From an uncultured Fretibacterium sp. (GTDB lineage: Bacteria > Synergistota > Synergistia > Synergistales > Aminobacteriaceae): 64,000 nucleotides of DNA. This document shows, piece by piece, positions 46,301 through 54,991 of the stretch (position 1 is its first letter; each line of letters opens with the position of its first letter). The position numbers and the translations under genes are program-made. Location of the stretch: assembly GCA_947168585.1 (NCBI GenBank), contig CAMVMK010000004.1, positions 1 through 64,000 on the forward strand. The letters are read 5' to 3'. The notes below the pieces were generated by a model. It had not been told where the DNA came from. It did no database searches and was given only the letters and a program-made list of their open reading frames with translations.

Positions 46301-46987
46301 GATTTAATGAAAATTTCAGCGGAAGAATTTGCAAATGAGTTAAAATCTTCGCAGGCTCTTGTTTTGCCCGGAGGATTTTCAAACGGCGATGAACCTGACG
46401 GCTCAGGAAAATTTATAGCGATTTTCTTACGAAGTCCCGTAGTGCGCGCTGCCCTCGAAGATTTAATCGACAAACGCGGCGGACTTGTCGCAGGAATTTG
46501 CAACGGTTTTCAAGCTCTCGTTAAGACGGGTCTGTTGCCTTACGGAAAAATCTGCGAACCTGACGAACTCAAAACTACTTTAACTTTTAATAAAATCGGC
46601 CGTCATCAATCAAAAATCATTTTATCGCGCGTCATTAATAATTCTTCAGCGTGGCTTAGAAAAACAAAAATCGGCGAAATTTATTCAATTCCTATTTCAC
46701 ACGGTGAGGGGAGATTTTCATGTTCGCCGGAAATTTTTGAAAGTTTAATGAGCAGCGGCCAAATAGCCGGACAATATGTAAATCACTCGGGCGAGCCTTC
46801 AATGGAGACGCAGTATAATCCTTCAGGTTCATTCGGTGCTGTCGAGTGCTTGACTTCGCCTGACGGAAGAATTTTAGGCCGAATGGGACATGTTGAAAGG
46901 GTCGGACGGGATTTATATAAAAATGTTCCGGGAAATTACGATATGAAATTTTTTGAATCAGCAATAAATTTTTTGAAAAACAGTTAA
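43349..46987 (+). CDS. purL: Phosphoribosylformylglycinamidine synthase, fused synthetase and glutaminase
   Basis: 1212 residues from ATG 43349 with AAGGAG upstream (12 bases); the frame extends to 43220 without support. Step four of purine synthesis. Synthetase half: DTYWSDHCRHTTF, NETHNHPTEIEPFGGAATCIGG, DFGAGGVSVAVGE. Glutaminase half: VLPGGFSNGD, nucleophile Cys1051 in AGICNGFQ, HGEGRF. It is the single-chain clostridial type, so no purQ is needed. Two short stretches (residues about 600-611 and 939-948) are encoded by heptamer repeats and lie in linkers. Confidence 0.95.
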   Translation: MQIFRIYTERKDRENFEVLSLLDEIKNIPGNENISGVRILNRYDVEGLNNKMFETCKHEIFAEPFTDNILDTLPNDFETGEILAVEFLPGQYDQRADAAERCAMLLLGFRPVIKTAKIYIFYGDLKNFSAVKKFLINPVEAREAQLSEYKSLEIDYPAPSDVKKIPLNKLTELKNLAMSREDLECCRKYFEAEGRDPTETEIKVLDTYWSDHCRHTTFLTQIEAAEIQDLKVLEVYENYLSIRKELHRDNKPVTLMDIATIGAKYLKSKGKLPDLVESEENNACTVKINVDVDGKNEDWLLLFKNETHNHPTEIEPFGGAATCIGGAIRDPLSGRAYVYQAMRITGAASPFEPTMPGKLSQRAIITKAAAGYSSYGNQIGLPTGLVDEIYHEGYKAKRLEVGAVIAAAPEKNVIRERPSSGDLVLLLGGRTGRDGIGGATGSSVSHNSSFIETRGAEVQKGNAPEERKLQRLFRNPEFTKLIKRCNDFGAGGVSVAVGELADGLEINLDAVPLKYSGLDGTEIAVSESQERMAVVVAEKDAEKVKNLALSEDVQATVIARVNNSGRMKMTWRGKEIVNLSREFINSNGAARKINVKVNNFHSSPLTPHSSLLTDLNICSHRGLAERFDSTVGAHSVLMPFGGKFQKTPAQAMAAKIPVGNHETDTCSVMSWGFDPFISEKSTFNGAYLAVLESLCKIIAAGADLKKCWLTFQEYFGKPGDNPERWGLPFGALLGALKAQLDFEVAAIGGKDSMSGSFTDIDGKNLDVPPTLISFAAAVTDVKKILSPEFKRANSKVYILEPEYDGRGLPEKSSMLKNFALIEELNSQGKILSCYVPTFGGVKAAVFKMCLGNNLGFEFADKNFDDKRGKFIIEADEELNLKVLGRVLETPEIILDSEKINLADAEKIYNSPFEKIFPTEVKTSAKIPEIKFSGNKSFSNPHPSSLTPKFLIPVFTGTNCEYETAKAISKAGGNAKIFVVRTLTPDLMKISAEEFANELKSSQALVLPGGFSNGDEPDGSGKFIAIFLRSPVVRAALEDLIDKRGGLVAGICNGFQALVKTGLLPYGKICEPDELKTTLTFNKIGRHQSKIILSRVINNSSAWLRKTKIGEIYSIPISHGEGRFSCSPEIFESLMSSGQIAGQYVNHSGEPSMETQYNPSGSFGAVECLTSPDGRILGRMGHVERVGRDLYKNVPGNYDMKFFESAINFLKNS
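45148..45180. repeat. Heptamer repeat inside purL (site 1)
   Basis: Four 7-base units CTCCTCA/CCCCTCA are read in frame as HSSPLTPHSS between the two synthetase repeats, just before DLNICSHRGL. Same sequence family as the intergenic arrays. Confidence 0.85.
46165..46190. repeat. Heptamer repeat inside purL (site 2)
   Basis: CCCTCACCCCTCATCTCTAA is read in frame as NPHPSSLTP in the linker just before the glutaminase domain (FLIPVFTGTNCEY). Confidence 0.8.
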
Positions 46988-47050
46988 GAGTTAGGAATGA
47001 AAAAGATTTTTTGTCTTTTCAGTTCCTACTTCCTACTTCCTAATTCCTAC
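46988..47050. terminator. Heptamer-derived hairpin after purL
   Basis: AGGAATGAAAAAGA (about 46993-47006) pairs with TCTTTTCAGTTCCT (about 47014-47027) with few mismatches; further TTCCTAC units follow. Probable terminator. Confidence 0.6.
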
Positions 47051-47079
47051 TTAAAATAAAATTAGAGGAGTGTTAAATT

Positions 47080-50000
47080 TTGGATAGTAAAAGTCTTGAA
47101 CCTTATATAGGTAAAAATATTGAATTATGGTTAATGCCGGACGGACGAAGAACTATAACCGGCGTTTTAGTAAAATGCGAGGAGCAGCACATAGTCTTAA
47201 GTAACGGCAGTATGTTAGGTTATCCTCTTATATTAGGTTTCCAGCCCGCCGCAGGGGCAGCAGAAATTGTTATCGAACAGCCCGCGCCCGCTCCAGAGCC
47301 GATAATAGAAGAGAAAAAATCCGCCGTTATAAAATTTCAAGCTGATCTCGAAAAAATTTTTGATAAGCTGAAAGAAACTTTAGAGACTTTCACACTTAAC
47401 GCCGATTATGTCAGAAAATTCCGGCCTAAGGGTCAGAATAAAATTCAAAGTGTAATTGAAAGTATCCTAACTAAATATCAATACGCAGTCAAAACTCACG
47501 AAGATAGACCCTACTCAATGCGAATGAGAGAACTTGTCGAAAATGCTTATCATCTATGGAAAAATAATAAAACGAGCATGGCCGCAAGCGAAATTTATGC
47601 TTTTACTCTTTATCTTACGGGCGAAAGTGAAAAGAGCGTGAAACTTTACATGAGAATTCACGATTTTCACGGGGCTTTTATGGCAGCGTCTTCAGCAGCA
47701 TCGAAAATTTTATCAGCAGCCTGTATTGCTGTCAGTGAGGATTTAACACCGGCAAAATTCGCAGCATTTTTGAAGTTAGAGCCTCCGCAGTTAGCTTCGA
47801 TTTTAATTTGGATTTTAGACAACGTTATAAAAGACAACAAAGAAGCCGAATTTAATAACGCCGCTGCTCTTGCCTGCAAAATTTTAGGTTTTAACGACTG
47901 GGCGGACAGTGAAATTTTATTTAACAATGAAAATAAAAAAGCTCTCCGTGATTGGCTTTCAACACGTCCTACTGACGATAAAATTATTGCAGACGCTCTG
48001 AAAATTTTAAGCAAAGACAGTTTATTAACTCAAGAAGAAACTGTTCAGAAAGTCGATTGGACAACGCAGAGATTTGAGGGAGATTTTGATTTCTTTAATC
48101 CTAACCGCGATAAATTATACGGATTTATAAAATGTCCGGTCTTAAAAAAATACGGCGTAACTTTGAGCAATGAAAATTCTATTTTCGTTCATTTTAATCA
48201 AATTCAAGACAGACAGCTCCGTCAAAAATTATTACTCGGGAAAAAAATGCACCCGGACTTGCGCGTAACTTTCAAATTAGGCAGCAATAATTACGGCCCT
48301 GCGGCTTCTGAAGTCCGCGAGAAAAGCGATATTGATACCGTATTAAAAATTAATATGCAGTCGGCACTTGCTGAAGAGGGGAAAATAGATTTTTACCGCC
48401 GTCATGACGCAATTCCTTTCGGGAAAATCCGTGCTAAAAGCGGAGAAGTTTTTACGTTTAACGAGTTAAATATCTCTGACCCTTTATTGATGGTATTTCT
48501 TGAATATTCGCCGTCAGCTGAGGGCTTGCCTGTAAGATTTACGCGTTCGTCTCTTGATAACGAGAAAGTTCAAATTCATAAAGTCGAGGCCGCTGAACCT
48601 TTCCCCGATGATAAAATTAAAGCGTGGCAGGAGGGCGGATTAATCGAAAAAGCCCGCGAGAAAATGAATTTGGCCGTTGCTGAAAAAGATTTTGAATTAA
48701 AATTTGACGAAGAAGAATTTGATCCCGAAGTTGAAGAACTTTTAGAGCGCGATTATTTCCCTTTAGCACCGTATGTTCCGGGCGAAAATAAGCAGCAGAA
48801 TTTTTCAGCTCCCGAGAAAAAATTTCAGCCTCATAATAATAAAAATGGCGTTGAAACTTTCAACGAACTTCCGAAATTTTTGCAGGATAAAATTTTGAGC
48901 GCAACTATCGCGGGAAAATGCAACACTGAATTTTTAGGCGACAGCTTTTACAGGCGCGGACATTACCGTGAAGTCAAAGCAAATTATTTGCAGTTAATCA
49001 GCCGTTTCAACAGCGATGACGCAAGTTTATCGAACGCTGAGAGAGCCGAGAGATATTTTTTGATAGCGCGTTACGTTTATAATTTTTTCTCGCTTGCGGA
49101 CGAGACGGACATTAAATTATATTCAGCTGCCGACGAAGACAATATTAGAATTATGGCTTATAAAGGTCTTGAGTATATGATTTATGACCAATTCGACTTG
49201 GCCAAGAAAAATGATGAACATTACGACACGGCGCGGCGTTATTGTTTGATTAGAATTGCGGACGAAATTCAGACGGCGCGGCGTATTGATAACGAAAATA
49301 CTTGGTTTAAGATTTATATTTATTCTTATTTTGTGAACGGCCTGCACTATCATTCTAAATCGGGAAAATATTCGCCTCAGGATATTTCGCTGACGGGCAG
49401 CAGTCTTCTTGAATGTAACGATTTTGCGAAATTTTTTGACGGACTTTTGGCACTTGCTTACGTTACAGAGCCTTCAATGCTTTACCCGACTTTGCGCTCA
49501 TTAATTTATAATCCCGAATACTCGGCCTTTATGATTGAAAAGTTAGGAATAAGCTACAAAGACGGCGACGGAATGACGGAACTTCAGGCAGCTTTTCAGG
49601 CTTCCGTTGATGAGTATGCAAAACGCAAAGATATTTTTGAGCTTGACCCTGAAGTAAAACTTTCGCCGGAGATTTTTAGAATTTTGAGCGTTCAGTCGGC
49701 ATTAATACGCTTAATGAAAAAAGAATTAACGCATATTTTGAGGACTCCGCTTGAAAATCTTGACGCGGCATTGAAACGCGCGACACCGATTTTAGACACT
49801 GAAGAATATAAAAATTCTCTTGAGAAGACGCGCCGGAAATACAATCCTGAAGCGGGGCTTTTGGATATTCTGCCGATTAATGTTTTAGGGAAAATCATGG
49901 GACAATATTGGGGACATTTTGCGCCTTATTTTGATAACAAACCGTTTTTGACTTATTGGAAAGAACGTTTTGATAAATTGCAGTGGGTAAGAAATCCTGT

Positions 50001-50091
50001 TGTTCATGCACACCCTGAATATTTGAAGAAAGAAGACATCGAGGAAGTTCAAGCGATTTGCGGCGAATTGACAGATTGTCTTTCAAAGTAG
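47080..50091 (+). CDS. Large RNA-binding-type protein: Sm-like, cold-shock-like and C-terminal HEPN domains
   Basis: 1003 residues, TTG start with AGAGGAG 9 bases upstream. Not a recognised family. About 5-52: Sm-like barrel (GKNIELWLMPDGRRTITGVL). About 110-310: helical. About 345-400: cold-shock-like barrel (KLYGFIKCPVL, SIFVHFNQI). About 437-490: a second barrel of the same kind (IPFGKIRAKSGEVFTFNEL). About 610-880: helical solenoid. About 890-1000: helices ending with WVRNPVVHAHPEYL, where Arg971-Asn972-x3-His976 matches the HEPN ribonuclease motif. No signal peptide, so cytosolic. Monocistronic between two hairpins. Proposed: an RNA-binding protein with RNase activity; housekeeping or defence role undecided. 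Confidence 0.7.
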   Translation: MDSKSLEPYIGKNIELWLMPDGRRTITGVLVKCEEQHIVLSNGSMLGYPLILGFQPAAGAAEIVIEQPAPAPEPIIEEKKSAVIKFQADLEKIFDKLKETLETFTLNADYVRKFRPKGQNKIQSVIESILTKYQYAVKTHEDRPYSMRMRELVENAYHLWKNNKTSMAASEIYAFTLYLTGESEKSVKLYMRIHDFHGAFMAASSAASKILSAACIAVSEDLTPAKFAAFLKLEPPQLASILIWILDNVIKDNKEAEFNNAAALACKILGFNDWADSEILFNNENKKALRDWLSTRPTDDKIIADALKILSKDSLLTQEETVQKVDWTTQRFEGDFDFFNPNRDKLYGFIKCPVLKKYGVTLSNENSIFVHFNQIQDRQLRQKLLLGKKMHPDLRVTFKLGSNNYGPAASEVREKSDIDTVLKINMQSALAEEGKIDFYRRHDAIPFGKIRAKSGEVFTFNELNISDPLLMVFLEYSPSAEGLPVRFTRSSLDNEKVQIHKVEAAEPFPDDKIKAWQEGGLIEKAREKMNLAVAEKDFELKFDEEEFDPEVEELLERDYFPLAPYVPGENKQQNFSAPEKKFQPHNNKNGVETFNELPKFLQDKILSATIAGKCNTEFLGDSFYRRGHYREVKANYLQLISRFNSDDASLSNAERAERYFLIARYVYNFFSLADETDIKLYSAADEDNIRIMAYKGLEYMIYDQFDLAKKNDEHYDTARRYCLIRIADEIQTARRIDNENTWFKIYIYSYFVNGLHYHSKSGKYSPQDISLTGSSLLECNDFAKFFDGLLALAYVTEPSMLYPTLRSLIYNPEYSAFMIEKLGISYKDGDGMTELQAAFQASVDEYAKRKDIFELDPEVKLSPEIFRILSVQSALIRLMKKELTHILRTPLENLDAALKRATPILDTEEYKNSLEKTRRKYNPEAGLLDILPINVLGKIMGQYWGHFAPYFDNKPFLTYWKERFDKLQWVRNPVVHAHPEYLKKEDIEEVQAICGELTDCLSK

Positions 50092-50146
50092 TTAGGAGTT
50101 AGGAATGAGGAGTTAGCCTGCTGTTTGGTCAGGTTGCTCCTTATTT
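50091..50146. terminator. Heptamer-linked terminator hairpin
   Basis: After TAGGAGT units, AGGAGTTAGCCTG (50108-50120) pairs with CAGGTTGCTCCT (50130-50141) with one bulge and one mismatch, followed by TATTTTTATTTTTG. Terminates the HEPN gene; the prepilin gene converges on it. Confidence 0.75.
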
Positions 50147-50812
50147 TTATTTTTGTTTCGCTAAATCAATTATCGGCATATAAACATATTCTGAATCTTT
50201 TTTATAAAAATCCGTTTGATTTTTGTAGAGTTCAAATTCTTCGGCTCGTTCGGCGATTTTTTGTTTAAGTTTTTTTACGAGGGCGTTTTCTGTTTCAAAG
50301 CGATAAACTACGTACCATTTATTATAACCTCCACCCAAATTTCTCGAAGCATCAACCAAAGCGTAGCCGCCTTGTATTGCCCCTGAACCTCGATCTGTAT
50401 CTTCATTTACAGATGGTATAATTCTTACATCTTCTGGAGGATACGCAGTTTTGATATATTTCATAACGGTATCGCGGCCATGCTCTTTATCGCTTTTTTT
50501 GCGCATAACATTTTGAATACACTGCTCGGCTTTCCCCTTCAAAAAATATTCATCATTAAGAGTTGAATAAGGATACGTAACCATATAGTTAAATTTTCCT
50601 GTACGGTCAATATAATCGCCGTAATCTGCAATCCATTCGAGAGCCGCAGATTTTAATATTCTCATGTTGTTAATGATGTTATTAGCTTCAGCCGAGATAA
50701 TACTCTCATCGCCGGAGATCATGATAGTGCCTGCCAAAATTACAACTACAACAATGACTAATAATAATTCGATGAGCGTGAAACCTTTGCGTGAAAATTT
50801 TTCTTTTTTCAT
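50147..50812 (-). CDS. Type IV prepilin-like protein
   Basis: 221 residues. Leader MKKEKFSRKG, cleavage before FTLIELLLVIVVVVILAG (Glu5 present), then a long globular head. Processed by the PilD at 19447. No disulfide pair is evident; the head is rich in Tyr and Asp. Could be a minor pilin or pseudopilin; the rest of a pilus assembly system is not in the window. It overlaps the upstream gene by ATGA. Confidence 0.88.
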   Translation of the reverse strand: MKKEKFSRKGFTLIELLLVIVVVVILAGTIMISGDESIISAEANNIINNMRILKSAALEWIADYGDYIDRTGKFNYMVTYPYSTLNDEYFLKGKAEQCIQNVMRKKSDKEHGRDTVMKYIKTAYPPEDVRIIPSVNEDTDRGSGAIQGGYALVDASRNLGGGYNKWYVVYRFETENALVKKLKQKIAERAEEFELYKNQTDFYKKDSEYVYMPIIDLAKQK

Positions 50813-51435
50813 TTTGAAACCGCCAATGCTTGTTGAATTTCAAATCTTATTAAATCTCTTAATTTTTCTAAATCTACTGCAGGCTGAGGTGTTGAAGTCA
50901 TAAATTTTAATTTGCTGAAAATCTTTTTTAACCACGGCGCAAGACTCGGAACTACGGCAAGCAAGGTTGCTAAAATTCCCAAAATCGTAAGTATCCAATA
51001 AATCATTGTTTCAACGTTATTGACTTTGACTTCTAATTTAGCTGTCTGCATTTCGAGAGCATGAATATCATTCTTTAATTCTGCTTTAACACCTTGAATC
51101 TCCTCATGAAGTCCAGATTTAACGCTCTGAATTTCCTCGTGAAGTTCAGCTTTTACGCTCTGTATCTCTTCGTGAAGTTCTGTTTTAACAGCTTGAATTT
51201 CTTCATGAAGTTCTACCCTAACAGCTTGAATTTTATTATTTAATCTTGCTTCCATTTCCTGCATTTCACGGCGCAGCTGTTCATTGCCGAGTTTTATTTC
51301 GGTCATAAAAGCGTCCATTTTCGCTTCAAAAACATCGCGGCGCAAATAAATTTCATTATCTTTTGAGACTTCAGCAAACGCAATAGACGAAAAAATCAAG
51401 AGAAAAAACCAAGCTGCGTAAAATTTTTTATACAT
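50809..51435 (-). CDS. Signal-peptide coiled-coil repeat protein with membrane anchor
   Basis: 208 residues. Signal peptide MYKKFYAAWFFLLIFSSIAFA, coiled coil (about 25-140) with five near-identical 11-residue units of the type VKAELHEEIQS, a hydrophobic helix (IYWILTILGILATLLAVVPSLA), then a soluble tail. It may hold the coil in the periplasm. Overlaps the prepilin start, so both are made together. Function unknown. Confidence 0.8.
   Translation of the reverse strand: MYKKFYAAWFFLLIFSSIAFAEVSKDNEIYLRRDVFEAKMDAFMTEIKLGNEQLRREMQEMEARLNNKIQAVRVELHEEIQAVKTELHEEIQSVKAELHEEIQSVKSGLHEEIQGVKAELKNDIHALEMQTAKLEVKVNNVETMIYWILTILGILATLLAVVPSLAPWLKKIFSKLKFMTSTPQPAVDLEKLRDLIRFEIQQALAVSK
51076..51243 (-). 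repeat. Five 33-bp tandem repeats in the coiled-coil gene
   Basis: Units encode V(K/R)xELHEEIQ(A/S/G) and differ by a few bases each. Period 33 bp equals one hendecad. Confidence 0.85.
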
Positions 51436-51483
51436 TCATAAACACCTTGCCTTTCATTAAAATTTTCTTTTAATTATATCAGG

Positions 51484-51903
51484 CTAAATTTTTATTAAAT
51501 TTATTGTTTTTTCGTCTCGTCCGCCGCCGAAAAATTTTTCAAGAACTTTATGAAAGACTGAATTTTTTTCCGAAATATAAGCGAATAAAGTCATTGAAGA
51601 TTTTAATTTCATTGCGTCAATGTTGCCGTTCATGACTTTTATGGGATCATTTTCAGGAAGATTTAATAATGCTTCTGTGATCTCTATTAATCTCTTGCCG
51701 AGTACGGGGTGAGCGAGATAATTTTTAGCTTCGTCAAGATTTTCAATGCCGTAAAATTTCGCGTTATAGCTGTAACCTAAGTCTTTAAGCTGCGGAAAAA
51801 TATACCAGATCCAATGGCTTTGTTTTTGACCGGCTTTAATTTCTCTCAGAGCAATTTTATAGTCTCTTCCCTGAGCGCGCGTAAATCTTTCTAAATCAGA
51901 CAT
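51484..51903 (-). CDS. DUF1810 family protein
   Basis: 139 residues. DLERFTRAQGRDYKIALREIKAGQKQSHWIWYIFPQL and LAHPVLGKRLIEITEALL are the family's conserved blocks. Cytosolic; the biochemical role is unknown. Complete for the family, standing alone. Confidence 0.9.
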   Translation of the reverse strand: MSDLERFTRAQGRDYKIALREIKAGQKQSHWIWYIFPQLKDLGYSYNAKFYGIENLDEAKNYLAHPVLGKRLIEITEALLNLPENDPIKVMNGNIDAMKLKSSMTLFAYISEKNSVFHKVLEKFFGGGRDEKTINLIKI

Positions 51904-52001
51904 AAATTTTTCACGTTCCTTCCTTAAAAATTGTTATTTTGATTTAAGATTTTAGCATAAAAAATCTCTCCCCTCCAAACTTTAATATTCGGGAGCAATT
52001 T

Positions 52002-53492
52002 TTACAGCAATGAGGAAACTATTTTTGCATTAATAAAATTAATTAAAAATCCTGCAAAAAGTCCCGTCAAAACCGCACCGGCGCTCAATAATAAAAGCGG
52101 AATTTTCATGTTCCAAGATAATTTTATCTTAAATACACGCGAGTAATTAAAATCATCGCCAGGGAAAAAAGCGTCCGTAACGATCGGCAGCAAATATCCT
52201 GCTGTTAAAAGCGCGCTTATCATTAAAACAATTATTCCGATTATGCCTAAATTCCCTAAATTTAACGCGCCCGAAGCCATATACCATTTAGCAGTGAAGC
52301 CGCCTGTTATAGGCAAACCTATTAAAGACAAGGACGCAAGAGCAAAACACGTCATTGTAATCGGTAATTCTTTACCAACTCCGCGAAGCTGATCAGCATA
52401 ATGGTAATTAGCCCCCTCAAGAGTAAAGTAAATTACAACGCCTGCACTAAGGAATAGACAGCTTTTAGCCATAGCATGAGCAGCAATTTGCATAACAGCA
52501 CCGTTAATGCCGTCAGGATTTAATAACATCATTGCAAATACAACATAAGAAACTTGACTGACTGATGACCATGCAATACGCCGTTTCAAGTGTTTTTCGA
52601 TGTAAGCCATCATTGACCCCGTGAAAATTGTTAATAGTGCCATTGATAAAATTGCGGTCTGTACCCAAGTTCCGCGAAGAAAATCAGCTCCGGCTACATA
52701 ATAAATAACTCGAAACATAGCTATAATTCCGGCTTTAGTAATTAATCCCGATAAAACCGCGCTCGCAGGTGTCGGCGCAACAGGGTGGGCAGTCGGGAGC
52801 CAGGCGTGTAACGGAACAAGTCCGGCCTTAGCCCCGAAGCCTAAAAGAGTTAAGAAAGTTACAATTAAAATCATACCTTCAGATTTTTCGTTGGTAATTC
52901 GAGCCATATCCAAAACTCCGCCCGGCGTGAAATCCATTGATACACCGTAAACTTGGAAAAAGAAAAAGCCTCCGAGTGCCAACGCAGCACCAGTTAATGA
53001 GTATAGTAAATATGAAACAGTAGCGCGTATAGCCTCACGCTGCTGAGAGTGCATTACAAGCGGTAAAGTCATAAAAGTCATTAACTCATAAAATAAATAA
53101 AGCGTCAGCAAATTTCCAGCACATGCAACCCCAATTAATATACCAAAAGTAGAGAGAAAGAAAGCATAAAATCTGTCTACAGGCGGTCTCCGTCTTAGAT
53201 ATTCAAAAGCATACAGCGTAACAAGCGGCCATATAAACGCAACAAGGCACGAAAAAGCCCGTGCAGGGTAATCAAGTCGGAATGCTATTGAAAGATTTTC
53301 ACTAATCCGCCACAGCGTTATTAATTCTTCACTGGTCATGAAAGCCGCGAAATAAGTAATTATCGAAGTTGCGAACGTCATAACGCCGACATAAATATGA
53401 CGGTCTTCAAAAATTGGACGCGAAAATAACGCAAATCCCGTTACAATCGGAAATAAAATCGGCATCAAAGTCATTATAGTGTTGCTTGTCAT
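52002..53492 (-). CDS. Mrp antiporter, second MrpD-like proton-channel subunit
   Basis: 496 residues, about 14 helices. NuoL/M-type motifs LYLFYELMTFMTLPLVMH, GFGAKAGLVPLHAWLPTAHP, and HLKRRIAWSSVSQVSYV. Closest in this window to the orphan at 2304-3776. As the operon lacks a full MrpA, this subunit may take the place of its N-terminal channel. Overlaps the preceding gene by 4 bases; last gene of the operon. Confidence 0.9.
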   Translation of the reverse strand: MTSNTIMTLMPILFPIVTGFALFSRPIFEDRHIYVGVMTFATSIITYFAAFMTSEELITLWRISENLSIAFRLDYPARAFSCLVAFIWPLVTLYAFEYLRRRPPVDRFYAFFLSTFGILIGVACAGNLLTLYLFYELMTFMTLPLVMHSQQREAIRATVSYLLYSLTGAALALGGFFFFQVYGVSMDFTPGGVLDMARITNEKSEGMILIVTFLTLLGFGAKAGLVPLHAWLPTAHPVAPTPASAVLSGLITKAGIIAMFRVIYYVAGADFLRGTWVQTAILSMALLTIFTGSMMAYIEKHLKRRIAWSSVSQVSYVVFAMMLLNPDGINGAVMQIAAHAMAKSCLFLSAGVVIYFTLEGANYHYADQLRGVGKELPITMTCFALASLSLIGLPITGGFTAKWYMASGALNLGNLGIIGIIVLMISALLTAGYLLPIVTDAFFPGDDFNYSRVFKIKLSWNMKIPLLLLSAGAVLTGLFAGFLINFINAKIVSSLL

Positions 53493-54991
53493 AAAACGTT
53501 CACACCTCTCGTTATAAGTCTTAACAGCGGCATACAGAATAAACCCAAATAAAAATTCAATGCTAAAAATACAAACATAGAAATTTTGTATAAAAGTGTC
53601 GGCTGTTCATGAGTTTCTAAGACAGCATCTTTATTTTTCGTCAAAATTACTATAACAGCCGGAACATAATACAAAGCATTTAACACTGAACTTGCTGCAA
53701 GTGCCGCGAGTGCCCAAACTATAAAAGGATTATCGAATGAAGCGAGAGTTAAACTCAATTTTGAAGCAAATCCCGCAAAGGCCGGTATTCCCATCATCGA
53801 ACACGCTCCGGCTATTAATCCAAGACCTGCCCACCTATTTATATAAAATGTACCCATTAAAGCATGAAGATTTTTTTTGTGTCCTGCGGCTGTGCTTAAC
53901 CCTCCGGCGGCAGTAAACAACATAGGTTTAACGCAGGCATGAACTATAATATGCAGACACGCGGCGGCAATTCCTGCAGCTGTATTTAAGCCTATACCTA
54001 AAAATATATAGCCGACTTGAGCAACAGAAGACCATGCTATCATTCGTTTTATGTTGCTTTGTTTTAAGGCGTGTATTGAGCCCATTATCATTGCAATGAT
54101 ACCCAAAATAAAAATTACTGTATCCATTCGCAAAAAATGAATGACATCAAGACCGAAAACTCGATAATAAATCTTGATTAACGCAAAGATGTGTCCTTTT
54201 AATACTAATCCGGATAAAATTGCACTCGAAGCATTTGTTGAAGTCCCATGAGCGTCAGGAAGCCATGAAGCAAAAGGATAAAGCGCGCTTTTTATACCAA
54301 GTCCGACGGTAATTAATGCCAATGAAACTGTCAAAGGCATTGTATATTCTTTAGTTATCATCAAGACTTTTATAGCACCGTGCATATTTTGCATTAATAA
54401 ATGTCCTGTTAAATCGTAGAGCAGACATATAGCAATCATCACTAATCCCGACCCTACGAGGCTCATTATTAAATATCTTAAAGCCGCTCGGACTGTTGAC
54501 GCTCCTTCTTTTACTACAACAATAGCACAAGCAGCTATTGTATTAATTTCGATAAAAACGTAAGCTGTAAATAAATCATTGGTATAAGTCAATGCCAAAA
54601 GCGAAGCAGTTAATAAATTCACTAAAACACAGAAAATCTGCCGTCTTGCGGGCGAAATATCTTCAGCAGTTGACGAAAAATTGCCGGTTAATGATAAAAA
54701 CATAGCCGCGCAAAAGAAAAAAGATAAAACAGCTTCAAGCGGTCCGGCTCTTAATTCATTGCCCCAAGGAGCGGGAAAATGTCCCATTGGAAAATTAAAA
54801 GTTAAACTTTGTCCCGAATTAGTAAGAGAGTATAAAAGATAAAGAGATAAAATAGCTGTAAAACCTATAACACAGCACGAAAATTTTTCCGGGAGTCTTT
54901 TTTTAAGCGGCAGTAAAGGCGTTATAAAAGCTGTAATCATTAACACAAAAATGCTGATGAAAGGAATATTAAATGCAAGTAAATTAATCAC
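53489..54991 (-). CDS. mrpD: Mrp Na+/H+ antiporter subunit D
   Basis: 500 residues, about 14 helices. AYVFIEINTIAACAIVVVKE carries the TM5 Glu, GLGIKSALYPFASWLPDAHG the TM7 Lys, and NIKRMIAWSSVAQVGYIFLG is typical. Proton-pumping subunit of the Mrp complex in the inner membrane. Overlaps mrpC by 8 bases. Confidence 0.92.
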   Translation of the reverse strand: MINLLAFNIPFISIFVLMITAFITPLLPLKKRLPEKFSCCVIGFTAILSLYLLYSLTNSGQSLTFNFPMGHFPAPWGNELRAGPLEAVLSFFFCAAMFLSLTGNFSSTAEDISPARRQIFCVLVNLLTASLLALTYTNDLFTAYVFIEINTIAACAIVVVKEGASTVRAALRYLIMSLVGSGLVMIAICLLYDLTGHLLMQNMHGAIKVLMITKEYTMPLTVSLALITVGLGIKSALYPFASWLPDAHGTSTNASSAILSGLVLKGHIFALIKIYYRVFGLDVIHFLRMDTVIFILGIIAMIMGSIHALKQSNIKRMIAWSSVAQVGYIFLGIGLNTAAGIAAACLHIIVHACVKPMLFTAAGGLSTAAGHKKNLHALMGTFYINRWAGLGLIAGACSMMGIPAFAGFASKLSLTLASFDNPFIVWALAALAASSVLNALYYVPAVIVILTKNKDAVLETHEQPTLLYKISMFVFLALNFYLGLFCMPLLRLITRGVNVL

